A stretch of DNA of 64,000 bases, taken from the NCBI GenBank assembly GCA_938017795.1, contig CALIJZ010000027.1:29233-93232 (forward strand). The letters are read 5' to 3'. This DNA comes from an uncultured Bacteriovoracaceae bacterium. Lineage in GTDB: Bacteria > Bdellovibrionota > Bacteriovoracia > Bacteriovoracales > Bacteriovoracaceae. Under the pieces are notes generated by a model, which saw only the letters and a program-made list of their open reading frames with translations, was not told the origin of the DNA and made no database searches. Below, in pieces: positions 7,739 to 16,334 of the stretch (positions within the stretch are counted from its first letter, which is position 1; every line of letters begins with the position of its first letter). A program made the position numbers and the translations under genes.

Positions 7739-9390
7739 ATTTGAAACCCCGCAGTTAGAGTCCCTTGATTAGGGTTGGACTTTGAACTTCCTGAATCATA
7801 TAGCCCTTTAGATTTTAAGAGTGCTTCCAGTCTGAGAATATCATTACTCTCACATTCTGAGAAAGTCGCTTGAGCTTGTCCATCATAATCATCAGAGTAT
7901 TCAGTAAGTTCACATTTAGTATTCACTTCCGAAATAAGCTTAAATAACCCTTTCAGGCCTTGAGCTTCAGTATTATTTTTTATTTGAGAGATACCTTTAT
8001 TATAGTCTTTGATTTTATTTTGAATTCTTTTTAAAAGTTTTTCAGGTTTTTTTCTAATACCTGAAATTTCAGCTTTAGAAAAACCTAGAGCAGAGTTACC
8101 TAATGTTGCCTTAACACTTTTATTGACCTTTAATTCTTGTTTGGTTAATTGAGAAGATTCAAATAAAAAGCCAGCACAAAACAATAGACATAATATCGCT
8201 GTACGCAAGCCTACAAAACTTATTGAGTGAACAGGAACATCTTCACTTGAAGTATTAGCATACTCACCAGTTAGAAAATTATTATTTCCAGATTTATTAA
8301 GATAAAAACTCTTAAGAGCATTAATATTTGAAAAGCTTAAGTAGTCAAATCTTTCGAGAGGAGTTGATTCAAAATTATTTTGATAATCCTGAAGGAAATC
8401 AACAGGCTTTTGGAATTGCTCAGATAAATAGTTTTCAATGTTTTTAACTTTTGCTGTTCCACCACAAAGGTAGATATTACTAATATTAATCTGTTGATGA
8501 ACTCTTAACGCAAGTTCAGAGCGTTTATAGTCGGTAATAAAACTTTGAATACATTGATTCATATTTTGGGAAAATTCTTTTTGCTTATCATCTACATCTT
8601 CTAATTGGTTTGAAGTGAGAAAGAATGCATTCTGATGTTTGAACTCAATCGCTTTAGCAACATCGACATCATATTCAGACATGATCATTTCATTAATATC
8701 TTCACCACCAAAAAATGTAACGCTATAACTAACTAATTCTCTGTTTTTAAAAAAATAAGCCACAGACTTTGAATGACCAAGATCTATAATGGAAAATGGT
8801 TCCTCTGTTGGGAATTTATTTGAATTAGAGATGAATTCATTCCATGCTGAAACTTCTGTTGTTAAATATGTAGGAAGAGCATTTTGACCTTTTAAATATT
8901 TATGAAAAATTTCAAATGTTTTCTTGTGAATATAGCTTGAAATACTTTTAAATCCTTTACCGGATTTTTTACTTGATGTGCTTAGATGAATATCATTTAA
9001 GCTATATGGCATATCCTCTTCGAGCTGAAACGGAATCATTGCATCAGCTTTTTTCTTGCTCTTAACTGGAACTTCTAGAAATCTAGAACTACATAAGTGA
9101 ATAGGGCACTGAAATAAAACCTTTGTATGTGGAGGTATTGCCTCAAGGTATTTTTTTACAGATTTAATTTGATATTTAAGATAAGGCAATTTTTCATAAA
9201 ACTCTAAATCAGCTGAACCAGAATCTTTATTTTTATCTTCTTGTGCATTAACTTCTTGAATATTTTCAATCATTCTGTCTTGATCTAAAATAAATTCAAA
9301 TTTATTAATGTGCTTAATTTTCTTTTTTTCTAATCTTGATTCTACAACTTTCGTAGAATAAGAACCTAAATCTATGGTTACAATTAACAT
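7735..9390 (-). CDS. gspL: type II secretion system protein GspL
   Basis: The platform protein that links the GspE ATPase to the membrane. The N-terminus has an actin/PilM-like fold (TIDLGSYSTKVVESR at residues 5-19, SIIDLGHSKSVAYFF near residue 200, YLCGGTAKVKNIENYL later). One membrane segment (AILCLLFCAGFLFESS) falls at about residues 390-405, followed by a periplasmic domain. At 551 residues it is longer than the typical 400 or so, mainly in the cytoplasmic part. It begins 23 bases after gspK and overlaps gspM. Confidence 0.88.
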   Translation of the reverse strand: MLIVTIDLGSYSTKVVESRLEKKKIKHINKFEFILDQDRMIENIQEVNAQEDKNKDSGSADLEFYEKLPYLKYQIKSVKKYLEAIPPHTKVLFQCPIHLCSSRFLEVPVKSKKKADAMIPFQLEEDMPYSLNDIHLSTSSKKSGKGFKSISSYIHKKTFEIFHKYLKGQNALPTYLTTEVSAWNEFISNSNKFPTEEPFSIIDLGHSKSVAYFFKNRELVSYSVTFFGGEDINEMIMSEYDVDVAKAIEFKHQNAFFLTSNQLEDVDDKQKEFSQNMNQCIQSFITDYKRSELALRVHQQINISNIYLCGGTAKVKNIENYLSEQFQKPVDFLQDYQNNFESTPLERFDYLSFSNINALKSFYLNKSGNNNFLTGEYANTSSEDVPVHSISFVGLRTAILCLLFCAGFLFESSQLTKQELKVNKSVKATLGNSALGFSKAEISGIRKKPEKLLKRIQNKIKDYNKGISQIKNNTEAQGLKGLFKLISEVNTKCELTEYSDDYDGQAQATFSECESNDILRLEALLKSKGLYDSGSSKSNPNQGTLTAGFQI

Positions 9391-9413
9391 GTATATAGGA
9401 TATCAGATCTTTA

Positions 9414-10730
9414 TTAATTTACGAATATTTCTAGTACCTTAGGACGTCCATATTCATAAGTTGGCTTTGGAGGTTTATTACCACGAGTAGTAGTCGTTGT
9501 AGTAGATGGTCCAGTACCTGATTTTTTTTGTTTCTTTTCTAGTCTGGGAATAGAAACAATAGCATTTATAGTGTATTTAGCATTTTGGAACTCACCTGTA
9601 GTTACTACTTTGAAAAGCTCAGACTCAATACCAAAAATAATACCTGCGTTATTTAGTACGGTAAGTCTGTCTTGAAAGTCTCCCTCAGCAACCCAGTCCT
9701 GATCAACAAAGTACCGCTTTAGTTCTTCTTCATTTTGAAACTCAAGTTCTTCATTAGGGTCATTTCTTCTTTTTAGAAATTCTTCAATATTCACTTCATC
9801 AATTTCGGGAGCTAAGATTCTTATCCAAGCCGGGGTAATTGTATTGACATTAATAACCATTTTTCCGTGGACAGTAACCTCACCCTTAATAAGATCAACG
9901 AGTTCATCATTCCAAGCAGGAAGTAAATTAAGTTCAGATAAACTTGTCATAGGAGCATGCTTTGGTGTGATGCCAGCTTTTTCAAACTCAGATTGTACTT
10001 GAGTTGATAATGGACCAATGTCTTCTCCTTCATCAAGAAGATAATATTTTATATTGGCAATTAACTCATCGACTTCTAATCCACTATACTTACTTCTAAA
10101 GTCTTCATCAGAGTCCATTTTTCCTTGAACTGCATTTTCGATAAGTTCTTTGAACCTATCTTCTAATTCTTTAAATTTATCTTTTTCCTCACCTTGTTGT
10201 GCCCCATTTGGGTTTGTTGTAGTTGTAGTTGTTTGACCTCTATATCTACTTTTAAATAATTCATTATATTGACTGGCTGAAGATAAAATTAAGCTATTTA
10301 CGTTTATTTTATTCCCATAATTTTGAATGGTTGTATCTAGCTTACCTTCCATCATGAAATTTTCTTTAATTTCTTCCATGGCCTGTTTCTCTATCAACCC
10401 TAAACCTTCAATAAGCTCAAGGTTCAGAGGAATAGGTTGATTCCAAACCATATTGATTAATTCAGCAGGAGCCATTTGTTTTACGTTTGGATTTTCTAAT
10501 AGATAGTTTAAAATACTTTGATAAAGTTCAAGTTGAATAAGAGCAAGGTGCAATCCTGACTCAGCATTAAGCCTTGCTTGATATTTACCTGTAGTATTGA
10601 AAGCTTTAATTTTATTAATTTGAGTTTCAAATTTAAATGAGAACATTAATAACGATAGAAGAGTAATGGTTGAAATAACCATTAACATCGCCACTCCTTG
10701 ATTGTTCATTTTCTTTTTATTTAAAATCAT
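9414..10730 (-). CDS. gspK: type II secretion minor pseudopilin GspK
   Basis: The minor pseudopilin that caps the pseudopilus with GspI and GspJ. A prepilin-peptidase site follows a basic leader (NNQG before VAMLMVISTITLL). As is usual for GspK, the Glu at position 5 of the mature protein is missing. The large periplasmic region, with NVNTITPAWIRILAPEID and NNAGIIFGIESELFKV, is typical of the family's SAM-like inserted domain. It carries two six-threonine runs (near residues 170 and 415) that look like flexible linkers. Its start overlaps gspJ by 14 bases. Confidence 0.9.
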   Translation of the reverse strand: MILNKKKMNNQGVAMLMVISTITLLSLLMFSFKFETQINKIKAFNTTGKYQARLNAESGLHLALIQLELYQSILNYLLENPNVKQMAPAELINMVWNQPIPLNLELIEGLGLIEKQAMEEIKENFMMEGKLDTTIQNYGNKINVNSLILSSASQYNELFKSRYRGQTTTTTTNPNGAQQGEEKDKFKELEDRFKELIENAVQGKMDSDEDFRSKYSGLEVDELIANIKYYLLDEGEDIGPLSTQVQSEFEKAGITPKHAPMTSLSELNLLPAWNDELVDLIKGEVTVHGKMVINVNTITPAWIRILAPEIDEVNIEEFLKRRNDPNEELEFQNEEELKRYFVDQDWVAEGDFQDRLTVLNNAGIIFGIESELFKVVTTGEFQNAKYTINAIVSIPRLEKKQKKSGTGPSTTTTTTRGNKPPKPTYEYGRPKVLEIFVN

Positions 10731-11565
10731 CTTTTTCTCTTAAATTATATAAAGGCCAAAGTGGTCTGAAGATTCTTTCAACTTCTTCTTCTTGCCCATA
10801 AAGATTCGAATAAACGATAGAGATTTTCATCGCATCAATTCGACCTTTTCCATCACCAATTGATCTTAAATCTGTAAATTTTGCTTTTTCATCATTCCAA
10901 AAAGAAAATGCTAAGCTTTTTACATTTTCCATAATTACTTGAGGTCTGATTTTATCAAAATCAATATCATCATCTGTATATGGGTTTTTTGCCATAGAGT
11001 ATCGAACAAAGTTGCTGAATTGTTCTGGTGGATCTTCTGATTGAGCGTGTTTTTGTTCATGGTATTCAATATCTTGATCGGTTGGATCTTCTAGGGTGTA
11101 AACAACCCAATTAAAAACCGCTTCTTTTGAGTTTTCAATTACTCGTCTGTGAGAAGTTGTAAAAAATTCGATCGAGCTTTTATTATCTTTAAATCTTGGG
11201 ATTGGAATCCAATCTTTATTAGGTGCAAAGAATAAGGGATTATTGTAATATTTCTCATTAAGTATTCGTTGTAACTTCTCATTAAGTGCAAAAATTGGAT
11301 CATCTTGATCTTCAACTTTGATAGAAAGAGTTTGAACATCAAATTTGTCAGAAAAATATAAAGGAGAATAAACTTGAGAGAAGTCCCATTCAAGCATATT
11401 TAGGGCCATATAAACATTAAGCTGATCTCGATCTTCGCTCGTTACTTTTTCTTTTATATTATGACTATCTTTAGTTCCTCTTATTATAGAAATCGTAATC
11501 AGAGACAAGAGAGTTAAAGAAATTAAAACTTCTAAAAGTGAAAATCCTTTTTTATTAATTACCAT
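10717..11565 (-). CDS. gspJ: type II secretion minor pseudopilin GspJ
   Basis: A minor pseudopilin with a class III signal: MVINKKG before FSLLEVLISLTLLS, with the mature Glu-5 present. The start is the ATG at 11565, placed five bases after AGGAGG; a GTG at 11571 overlaps that Shine-Dalgarno sequence and is unlikely. The remaining 265 or so residues are beta-rich and include the C-terminal IVYSNLYGQEEEVERIFRP region. It overlaps the end of gspI by 11 bases and gspK by 14, which suggests coupled translation of the tip complex I-J-K. Confidence 0.9.
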   Translation of the reverse strand: MVINKKGFSLLEVLISLTLLSLITISIIRGTKDSHNIKEKVTSEDRDQLNVYMALNMLEWDFSQVYSPLYFSDKFDVQTLSIKVEDQDDPIFALNEKLQRILNEKYYNNPLFFAPNKDWIPIPRFKDNKSSIEFFTTSHRRVIENSKEAVFNWVVYTLEDPTDQDIEYHEQKHAQSEDPPEQFSNFVRYSMAKNPYTDDDIDFDKIRPQVIMENVKSLAFSFWNDEKAKFTDLRSIGDGKGRIDAMKISIVYSNLYGQEEEVERIFRPLWPLYNLREKDDFK

Positions 11566-12205
11566 TTCCACCTCCTGAACCAGAAGAACTAAATCCTGCA
11601 GGTATAGATGGAAATTGAAACTTAATTTGATATTGAGGATTTCTTAAAAAACTAGTTAAATAATACTCTTGACCTGATTCTTTATTGCGAATTGTGACTC
11701 TTACTTGCCATAATGCTTTTTTCAAATTTTTTTGAAACTCTTTCATTAATAATTTTAGAGCTTGAGTTTGAGGATTTTGATTCTCCTCACCATCATTGCC
11801 TCCTTCGTCTTCTCCTCCCCCTCCAAGACCTGCACTGAATTGCTTCATTACCCCATCTGGTATATCAAATGGCTTAAACTCAAGATCATATTCATAGTCA
11901 TCTAATCCAGCTTGTTCAAAACTTTTAGTTTCAGGTTTTGAAAGTCCATTTTCTTTTAAAGGTGGGGGAGAAATTAAGATATCATTAATTGTATTTTCAG
12001 CTAAGTTATGAAGAAAAAGTTCTTGAGTCATATGTTGTGAATCAAGCAGATTATCTGCTTGAGAAGAAACAAAAGCAGTAAAGAAGATAAAAAATAGTGA
12101 AGTTGCAATTAAGACTTCTAATAGAGATAGTCCTAAGTTTTTATTCTCTAGATTTTTTCCATTTTTCAAAAATGTCTTTAGTTTTTTCATAAAGAGTGTT
12201 CTCAT
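11555..12205 (-). CDS. gspI: type II secretion minor pseudopilin GspI
   Basis: A minor pseudopilin with an unusually long basic leader, then NKNLG before LSLLEVLIATSLFFIFF, with Glu-5 present. Two ATG starts are possible (12205 and 12190), and both lie inside the 3' end of gspH, giving a 50-65 base overlap. The mature region contains a low-complexity Gly/Glu/Asn insert (about residues 125-145), and the C-terminus is a Gly/Ser/Asn tail whose codons form the ribosome binding site of gspJ. The acidic insert is not usual in GspI. Confidence 0.87.
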   Translation of the reverse strand: MRTLFMKKLKTFLKNGKNLENKNLGLSLLEVLIATSLFFIFFTAFVSSQADNLLDSQHMTQELFLHNLAENTINDILISPPPLKENGLSKPETKSFEQAGLDDYEYDLEFKPFDIPDGVMKQFSAGLGGGGEDEGGNDGEENQNPQTQALKLLMKEFQKNLKKALWQVRVTIRNKESGQEYYLTSFLRNPQYQIKFQFPSIPAGFSSSGSGGGNGN

Positions 12206-12833
12206 ATTGCTCAGGTAAAATCTCTCCTATAGGAAAAAAGTTTTCATATATTCTATCTCGAAAAGCTTCTACTTCAAGACTAACAACTTCTTCTATACTT
12301 GATAATACAATTAATGCTTCATCTTGGTGACCTGTAGGATAAAAATATACAGAAGCTTCACCACTTACAATTAAATCTCTTGATAGAGTAGTAGAAACAC
12401 CAGAGAGCTTAATATCGGGATTAATTTCTCTCACTTCATCTTGAAACTCTTCAACTGGGATAAAGCCTTTTTCTCTTTTATCTTTAGAAGACTCTAATTT
12501 AGCCTTTTCTGCTCTGTCGAGTTTATCTTCATCTACATATTCAGGTAATAAAAGATTGGCATTATCAGAGTATTCAACTGTATATTCAATTTTTTCATCA
12601 TTTACTAAGAGTTTTAATCGAACGATTTTATTTCGAATCACAGCTTCACTTCTACAAAACCTAACGGCCCTGGAGATATCTTCGATTGCTAATTCTAACT
12701 TTTCTCTCTCTCCTGTATTTGGACTAACAACCAAACCAATTGTTAGTCCAAGAAGAGCAACAGCAATTAGGATTTCAAGTAAAGAAAAACCTGAATTGAA
12801 ACGTTTACTAATCTTCAGAGGAGATGTCCCCAT
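12141..12833 (-). CDS. gspH: type II secretion minor pseudopilin GspH
   Basis: A minor pseudopilin, with a leader ending NSG before FSLLEILIAVALLGL, Glu-5 present. The body has the GspH-like AIEDISRAVRFCRSEAVIRN segment and a later beta-rich part (LIVSGEASVYFYPTGHQDEA). At 230 residues it is longer than usual because of a highly charged insert at about residues 98-120. It overlaps gspG by 26 bases upstream and gspI downstream by 50 or more, so the pseudopilin genes are packed with shared coding sequence. Confidence 0.87.
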   Translation of the reverse strand: MGTSPLKISKRFNSGFSLLEILIAVALLGLTIGLVVSPNTGEREKLELAIEDISRAVRFCRSEAVIRNKIVRLKLLVNDEKIEYTVEYSDNANLLLPEYVDEDKLDRAEKAKLESSKDKREKGFIPVEEFQDEVREINPDIKLSGVSTTLSRDLIVSGEASVYFYPTGHQDEALIVLSSIEEVVSLEVEAFRDRIYENFFPIGEILPEQYENTLYEKTKDIFEKWKKSRE

Positions 12834-13230
12834 CTACTCCTTCGCCACCTTCAGTAAAGTCAGCACCGTAAGATTTGATAACATACTTTCTTCCAGAATC
12901 TGAAGAGTAATCGAAATCCTCTCCCCATGCATCTTGAGGAACAGTTTCAGACCCCAGGTATCCACCTGGTCTATACTTCTTGCATTCTAATCCACCTGGT
13001 TTAGAAATTAAGGCCTCTAGCCCCTGATCAGTTGTAGGATATCTATTACAATGTCTTTTAAAGTCATTAAGTGGACCTTTTAAACCTGTAATTTGATTCC
13101 TTGTAGTATCTATCTTACCTTCATCTAATTGCCCCATTAAATTCTGTCCAACAAAACCTAAAACCAGTCCTAAAATTGTGACTGCAATTAAGATCTCGAG
13201 TAAACTAAATCCTTTTTGATTTACCTGCAT
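12808..13230 (-). CDS. gspG: type II secretion major pseudopilin GspG
   Basis: The main subunit of the pseudopilus. It has a short leader (MQVNQKG) before FSLLEILIAVTILGL, then RYPTTDQGLEALISKPGG and AWGEDFDY and the C-terminal calcium-binding-loop region (SYGADFTEGGEGVDGD). All are family landmarks, and the length of 140 residues is normal. The ATG at 13230 is chosen because AAGGAG lies six bases upstream; a second ATG at 13248 overlaps the gspF stop but lacks such a site. Confidence 0.95.
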   Translation of the reverse strand: MQVNQKGFSLLEILIAVTILGLVLGFVGQNLMGQLDEGKIDTTRNQITGLKGPLNDFKRHCNRYPTTDQGLEALISKPGGLECKKYRPGGYLGSETVPQDAWGEDFDYSSDSGRKYVIKSYGADFTEGGEGVDGDISSED

Positions 13231-13244
13231 AACGTACTCCTTTT

Positions 13245-14456
13245 TCATATTTTATTCAGCTCCATTAAAGGAACTACAATTGCAAAAATTATTAATCCTA
13301 CAGCTCCACCCATTCCAACCATCATAATAGGTTCTATAATAGATGTTAATCCACTAAGTTTTGCTTCAACCTGATCTTCATAATTAGACGAAATAATCTC
13401 AAGCATGGGCTCAAGTTCACCCGTTTTTTCTCCTAAAGAAATCATATAAGTCACCATTGTTGGAAAATAGCCTGATTTCATCAAAGGTCCTGCCATTGAT
13501 GAACCTTCACTAATTGATATTCTTGATTCTTCAACACTATCTTTCATCCAAACATTTGGGATTAGGTTTTTAACAATTTTCATAGAAGCTAAAATTGGTA
13601 CGCCTGAGTTTAGTAATGTTCCAAGCGTAGAGCAAAATCTACTCACATTGATCATTTTTATAAGATTTCCAACGATAGGAAGCTTTAATTGAAGTGAATG
13701 CCATCGTCTTTGTCCAGAAGTAGAGTTAATATAAGCTTTCACTCCAAAGAATATCAAAATCATTCCTAGAATAACTATATACCAATAGTTTTGTAAGAAA
13801 TCAGAAATCCCAATAACAATTTTAGTTAGGATAGGAAGTTCTTTTTTGGCCGACTTAAACATTTTAGCAATTTGAGGAATAACTAATAAGAAAATTAGCA
13901 TCATCATTGCAAAACCAACAATGACGATAATAATTGGATAAGTCATTGCACCAACAACTTTATTCTTTAGCTTCACTTGAGATTCAGTAAATTCAGCAAG
14001 TCGAAGTAAAACAACATCAAGAGTACCTGATGCTTCTCCTGCTTCAACCATATTGCAATATACATTATTAAATACTTTAGGATGTTCTGCTAAGGCCTTA
14101 GCCAGTGAAACCCCTTCATTTACCTGAGTTTTTACAGTTGCAAGAACAACTCTAAGTACATCACTTTCAACTTGATCAATAAGTGCTTGAAGAGAATCAA
14201 CAATTTGAATTCTTGCTTTAACAAGAGTTGCAAGTTGCCTTGTCATCATAGCTAGTTCATTTACATTAACTTTTTTAGAACCTAGAGAAAACGAAGAACC
14301 CGAACTTTTAGAACCTGCTTTTTTTTCTTTAATAGAAACAAGCATAATTCCTTGAGACTTAACTCTCTGCTTAGCAACGACTTCACTTTCACAATTAATT
14401 GTGGCTTTGACGTCTTGGCCTTGTTTATTAATACCTTTATATGAGTAGATTGGCAT
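13245..14456 (-). CDS. gspF: type II secretion inner-membrane platform protein GspF
   Basis: A 403-residue polytopic protein at the core of the assembly platform. Two copies of the T2SSF domain are visible (about residues 70-190 with ELAMMTRQLATLVKA and EAGEASGTLDVVL, and 270-395 with SRFCSTLGTLLNSGVPI and SLGEKTGELEPML). Hydrophobic segments fall at about residues 165-195, 222-245 and 375-400. It begins 82 bases after gspE, the largest gap in the operon, with nothing recognisable in the gap. Confidence 0.95.
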   Translation of the reverse strand: MPIYSYKGINKQGQDVKATINCESEVVAKQRVKSQGIMLVSIKEKKAGSKSSGSSFSLGSKKVNVNELAMMTRQLATLVKARIQIVDSLQALIDQVESDVLRVVLATVKTQVNEGVSLAKALAEHPKVFNNVYCNMVEAGEASGTLDVVLLRLAEFTESQVKLKNKVVGAMTYPIIIVIVGFAMMMLIFLLVIPQIAKMFKSAKKELPILTKIVIGISDFLQNYWYIVILGMILIFFGVKAYINSTSGQRRWHSLQLKLPIVGNLIKMINVSRFCSTLGTLLNSGVPILASMKIVKNLIPNVWMKDSVEESRISISEGSSMAGPLMKSGYFPTMVTYMISLGEKTGELEPMLEIISSNYEDQVEAKLSGLTSIIEPIMMVGMGGAVGLIIFAIVVPLMELNKI

Positions 14457-14538
14457 AGCTAGTATTTTACAGCATTAAGCCCCAAAAATATAAGTAATTT
14501 AAAGATGAATTTTCTGTTAGTACAAAGTAATTTATTTA

Positions 14539-16320
14539 TTAATGATCGTCTTCAACGTTTATTGCTCGAATTACCTCATCAATTGATGTAACTCCTGACA
14601 AAACTTTGCTTAAAGCGTCCTTTCTAAGTGTTACCATACCTTCTTCTACGGCTTTTTTCTTAATAACCGAGGAATCTGCTTTTTCTAGAATGAGTGATCG
14701 AATAGAATCTGAGATCATTAATAGTTCGGATACACATGTTCTTCCACCAAAGCCTGATCCATTACATTTCGGACAACCTACAGCACTAAAGATTTTAGTT
14801 CCAGCCGGTACACTGTCTATACCAAGAATATCTTTTTGAAAGTCAGTAATATCTTCTGGCTTTTTACAATTATCACATAAAGTTCTAATTAGTCTTTGAG
14901 CTAGAACTCCAATTAATGATGAAGAAATTAAAAAGGGTTGAACTCCCATATCGATGAGTCTTGTTGGTGCAGAGGAAGAATCATTTGTGTGAAGAGTAGA
15001 TAAAACAAAGTGACCTGTAAGGGAAGCATTAATGGCCATCTCTGCAGTTTCCTGGTCTCTTGTTTCCCCGACCATAATAACATCTGGGTTTTGTCTAAGT
15101 ATTGATCGAAGAGCAATACCAAAACTTAAATCAATTTTATGATTCACTTGAATCTGAGAAATCCCTGCCATTTCATACTCAACTGGATCTTCAACTGTAA
15201 TGATTGTTTTATCAGGGGTGTTAATTTTGGCTAAGATTGCAAAGAGGGTAGTTGTTTTACCATGACCAGTAGGTCCAGTTACATATAATACTCCATGCTT
15301 TCTTTTTGCAAGCTCTGCAAGATTGTCTAAAACTTGACCATGAAATCCTAGAGACTTTAATTCTAAAACAGTATTATTCTTTTCAAGAACCCTCATAACG
15401 ATTCTTTCACCACTTTGAACGGGAGTAGTACTTAAACGTATATCAACATCTTTTCCTGCTATCTTAATTTTTATTCTACCATCTTGTGGTAATCTCTTTT
15501 CTGCAATATCAAGTTTCGCCATAACTTTAATTCTTGAACTAACAGCGGCGTGTGTTTTTCTAGGTTGCCTTAAGACTTCCTTCATAACACCGTTAACTCT
15601 AAATCTATAGCTAACATCTCGCTCGTAAGGCTCTATATGAATATCAGAAGCTTTTTCTTTAACAGCTCTAAATATAATTGAATTTACAAACCGAATAACT
15701 GGAGCTTCATCAGCTGCAGCATCAAGGATATCAATCGGTCCATCAAGATCCATTGTCTCATCAAACTCATCTTCAATTGTATCTACAAGATTTGACGTTG
15801 CTCTCTCATAAACTCTATTAATTGCTTCTTGAATTCTTTGAGGTGTCGACATAACAATCTTCACATCTTTTTTATAAATACTAGCAAGATCATTAATAAT
15901 ATTTTCTTTAAACGGATCACTCATCACTACTGTCACTGCATAATCTGTTTCAAAAATAGGAATAATTTCGTGATGCTTGGAATAATTAATTGGAATATCT
16001 CTAACGACATTTGGATCAATCTCATCAATTTTAATTTGAGATGTATAAGGAATATTCATCTGCTGACAAACAACTTTAATAATATCACTAGGATTGATAA
16101 AACCTTTTTTTAAAAGAATCTCACCAAGTAAACCTGAGTCTGGATTATCTTTTTGAAACTTTAAAGCTTCTTCTAACTGGGATTCAGTTAAGCCAGTATA
16201 CTTTACAAGTAGCTCACCAATTCTAAGTTTCTTGGATGCTTTTTCATAAACTTCAGTAGTAATAATATTATTAGAAGTGTTGTTTACTTGATTGTCTGAT
16301 GGGTTTTGTTGATCTGCCAT
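14539..16320 (-). CDS. gspE: type II secretion ATPase GspE
   Basis: A hexameric cytoplasmic ATPase that drives pseudopilus assembly. An N-terminal MshEN-type domain covers about residues 30-170, the ATPase core 200-480. Walker A is GPTGHGKTTT (349-358), with His where Ser is usual. The Asp-box region (TIITVEDPVEYE), Walker B region (NPDVIMVGETRD, 411-422) and His-box (STLHTNDS) are all present. The C-terminal zinc module has Cys pairs at 482/485 and 516/519. The length is normal. It begins 14 bases after gspD. Confidence 0.96.
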   Translation of the reverse strand: MADQQNPSDNQVNNTSNNIITTEVYEKASKKLRIGELLVKYTGLTESQLEEALKFQKDNPDSGLLGEILLKKGFINPSDIIKVVCQQMNIPYTSQIKIDEIDPNVVRDIPINYSKHHEIIPIFETDYAVTVVMSDPFKENIINDLASIYKKDVKIVMSTPQRIQEAINRVYERATSNLVDTIEDEFDETMDLDGPIDILDAAADEAPVIRFVNSIIFRAVKEKASDIHIEPYERDVSYRFRVNGVMKEVLRQPRKTHAAVSSRIKVMAKLDIAEKRLPQDGRIKIKIAGKDVDIRLSTTPVQSGERIVMRVLEKNNTVLELKSLGFHGQVLDNLAELAKRKHGVLYVTGPTGHGKTTTLFAILAKINTPDKTIITVEDPVEYEMAGISQIQVNHKIDLSFGIALRSILRQNPDVIMVGETRDQETAEMAINASLTGHFVLSTLHTNDSSSAPTRLIDMGVQPFLISSSLIGVLAQRLIRTLCDNCKKPEDITDFQKDILGIDSVPAGTKIFSAVGCPKCNGSGFGGRTCVSELLMISDSIRSLILEKADSSVIKKKAVEEGMVTLRKDALSKVLSGVTSIDEVIRAINVEDDH

Positions 16321-16334
16321 AATATAAGTATATT

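Noticed and set aside
12556..12903. Forward frame opposite gspG/gspH
   Set aside because: It lies wholly antisense to two well-supported pseudopilin genes and has no recognisable domain.
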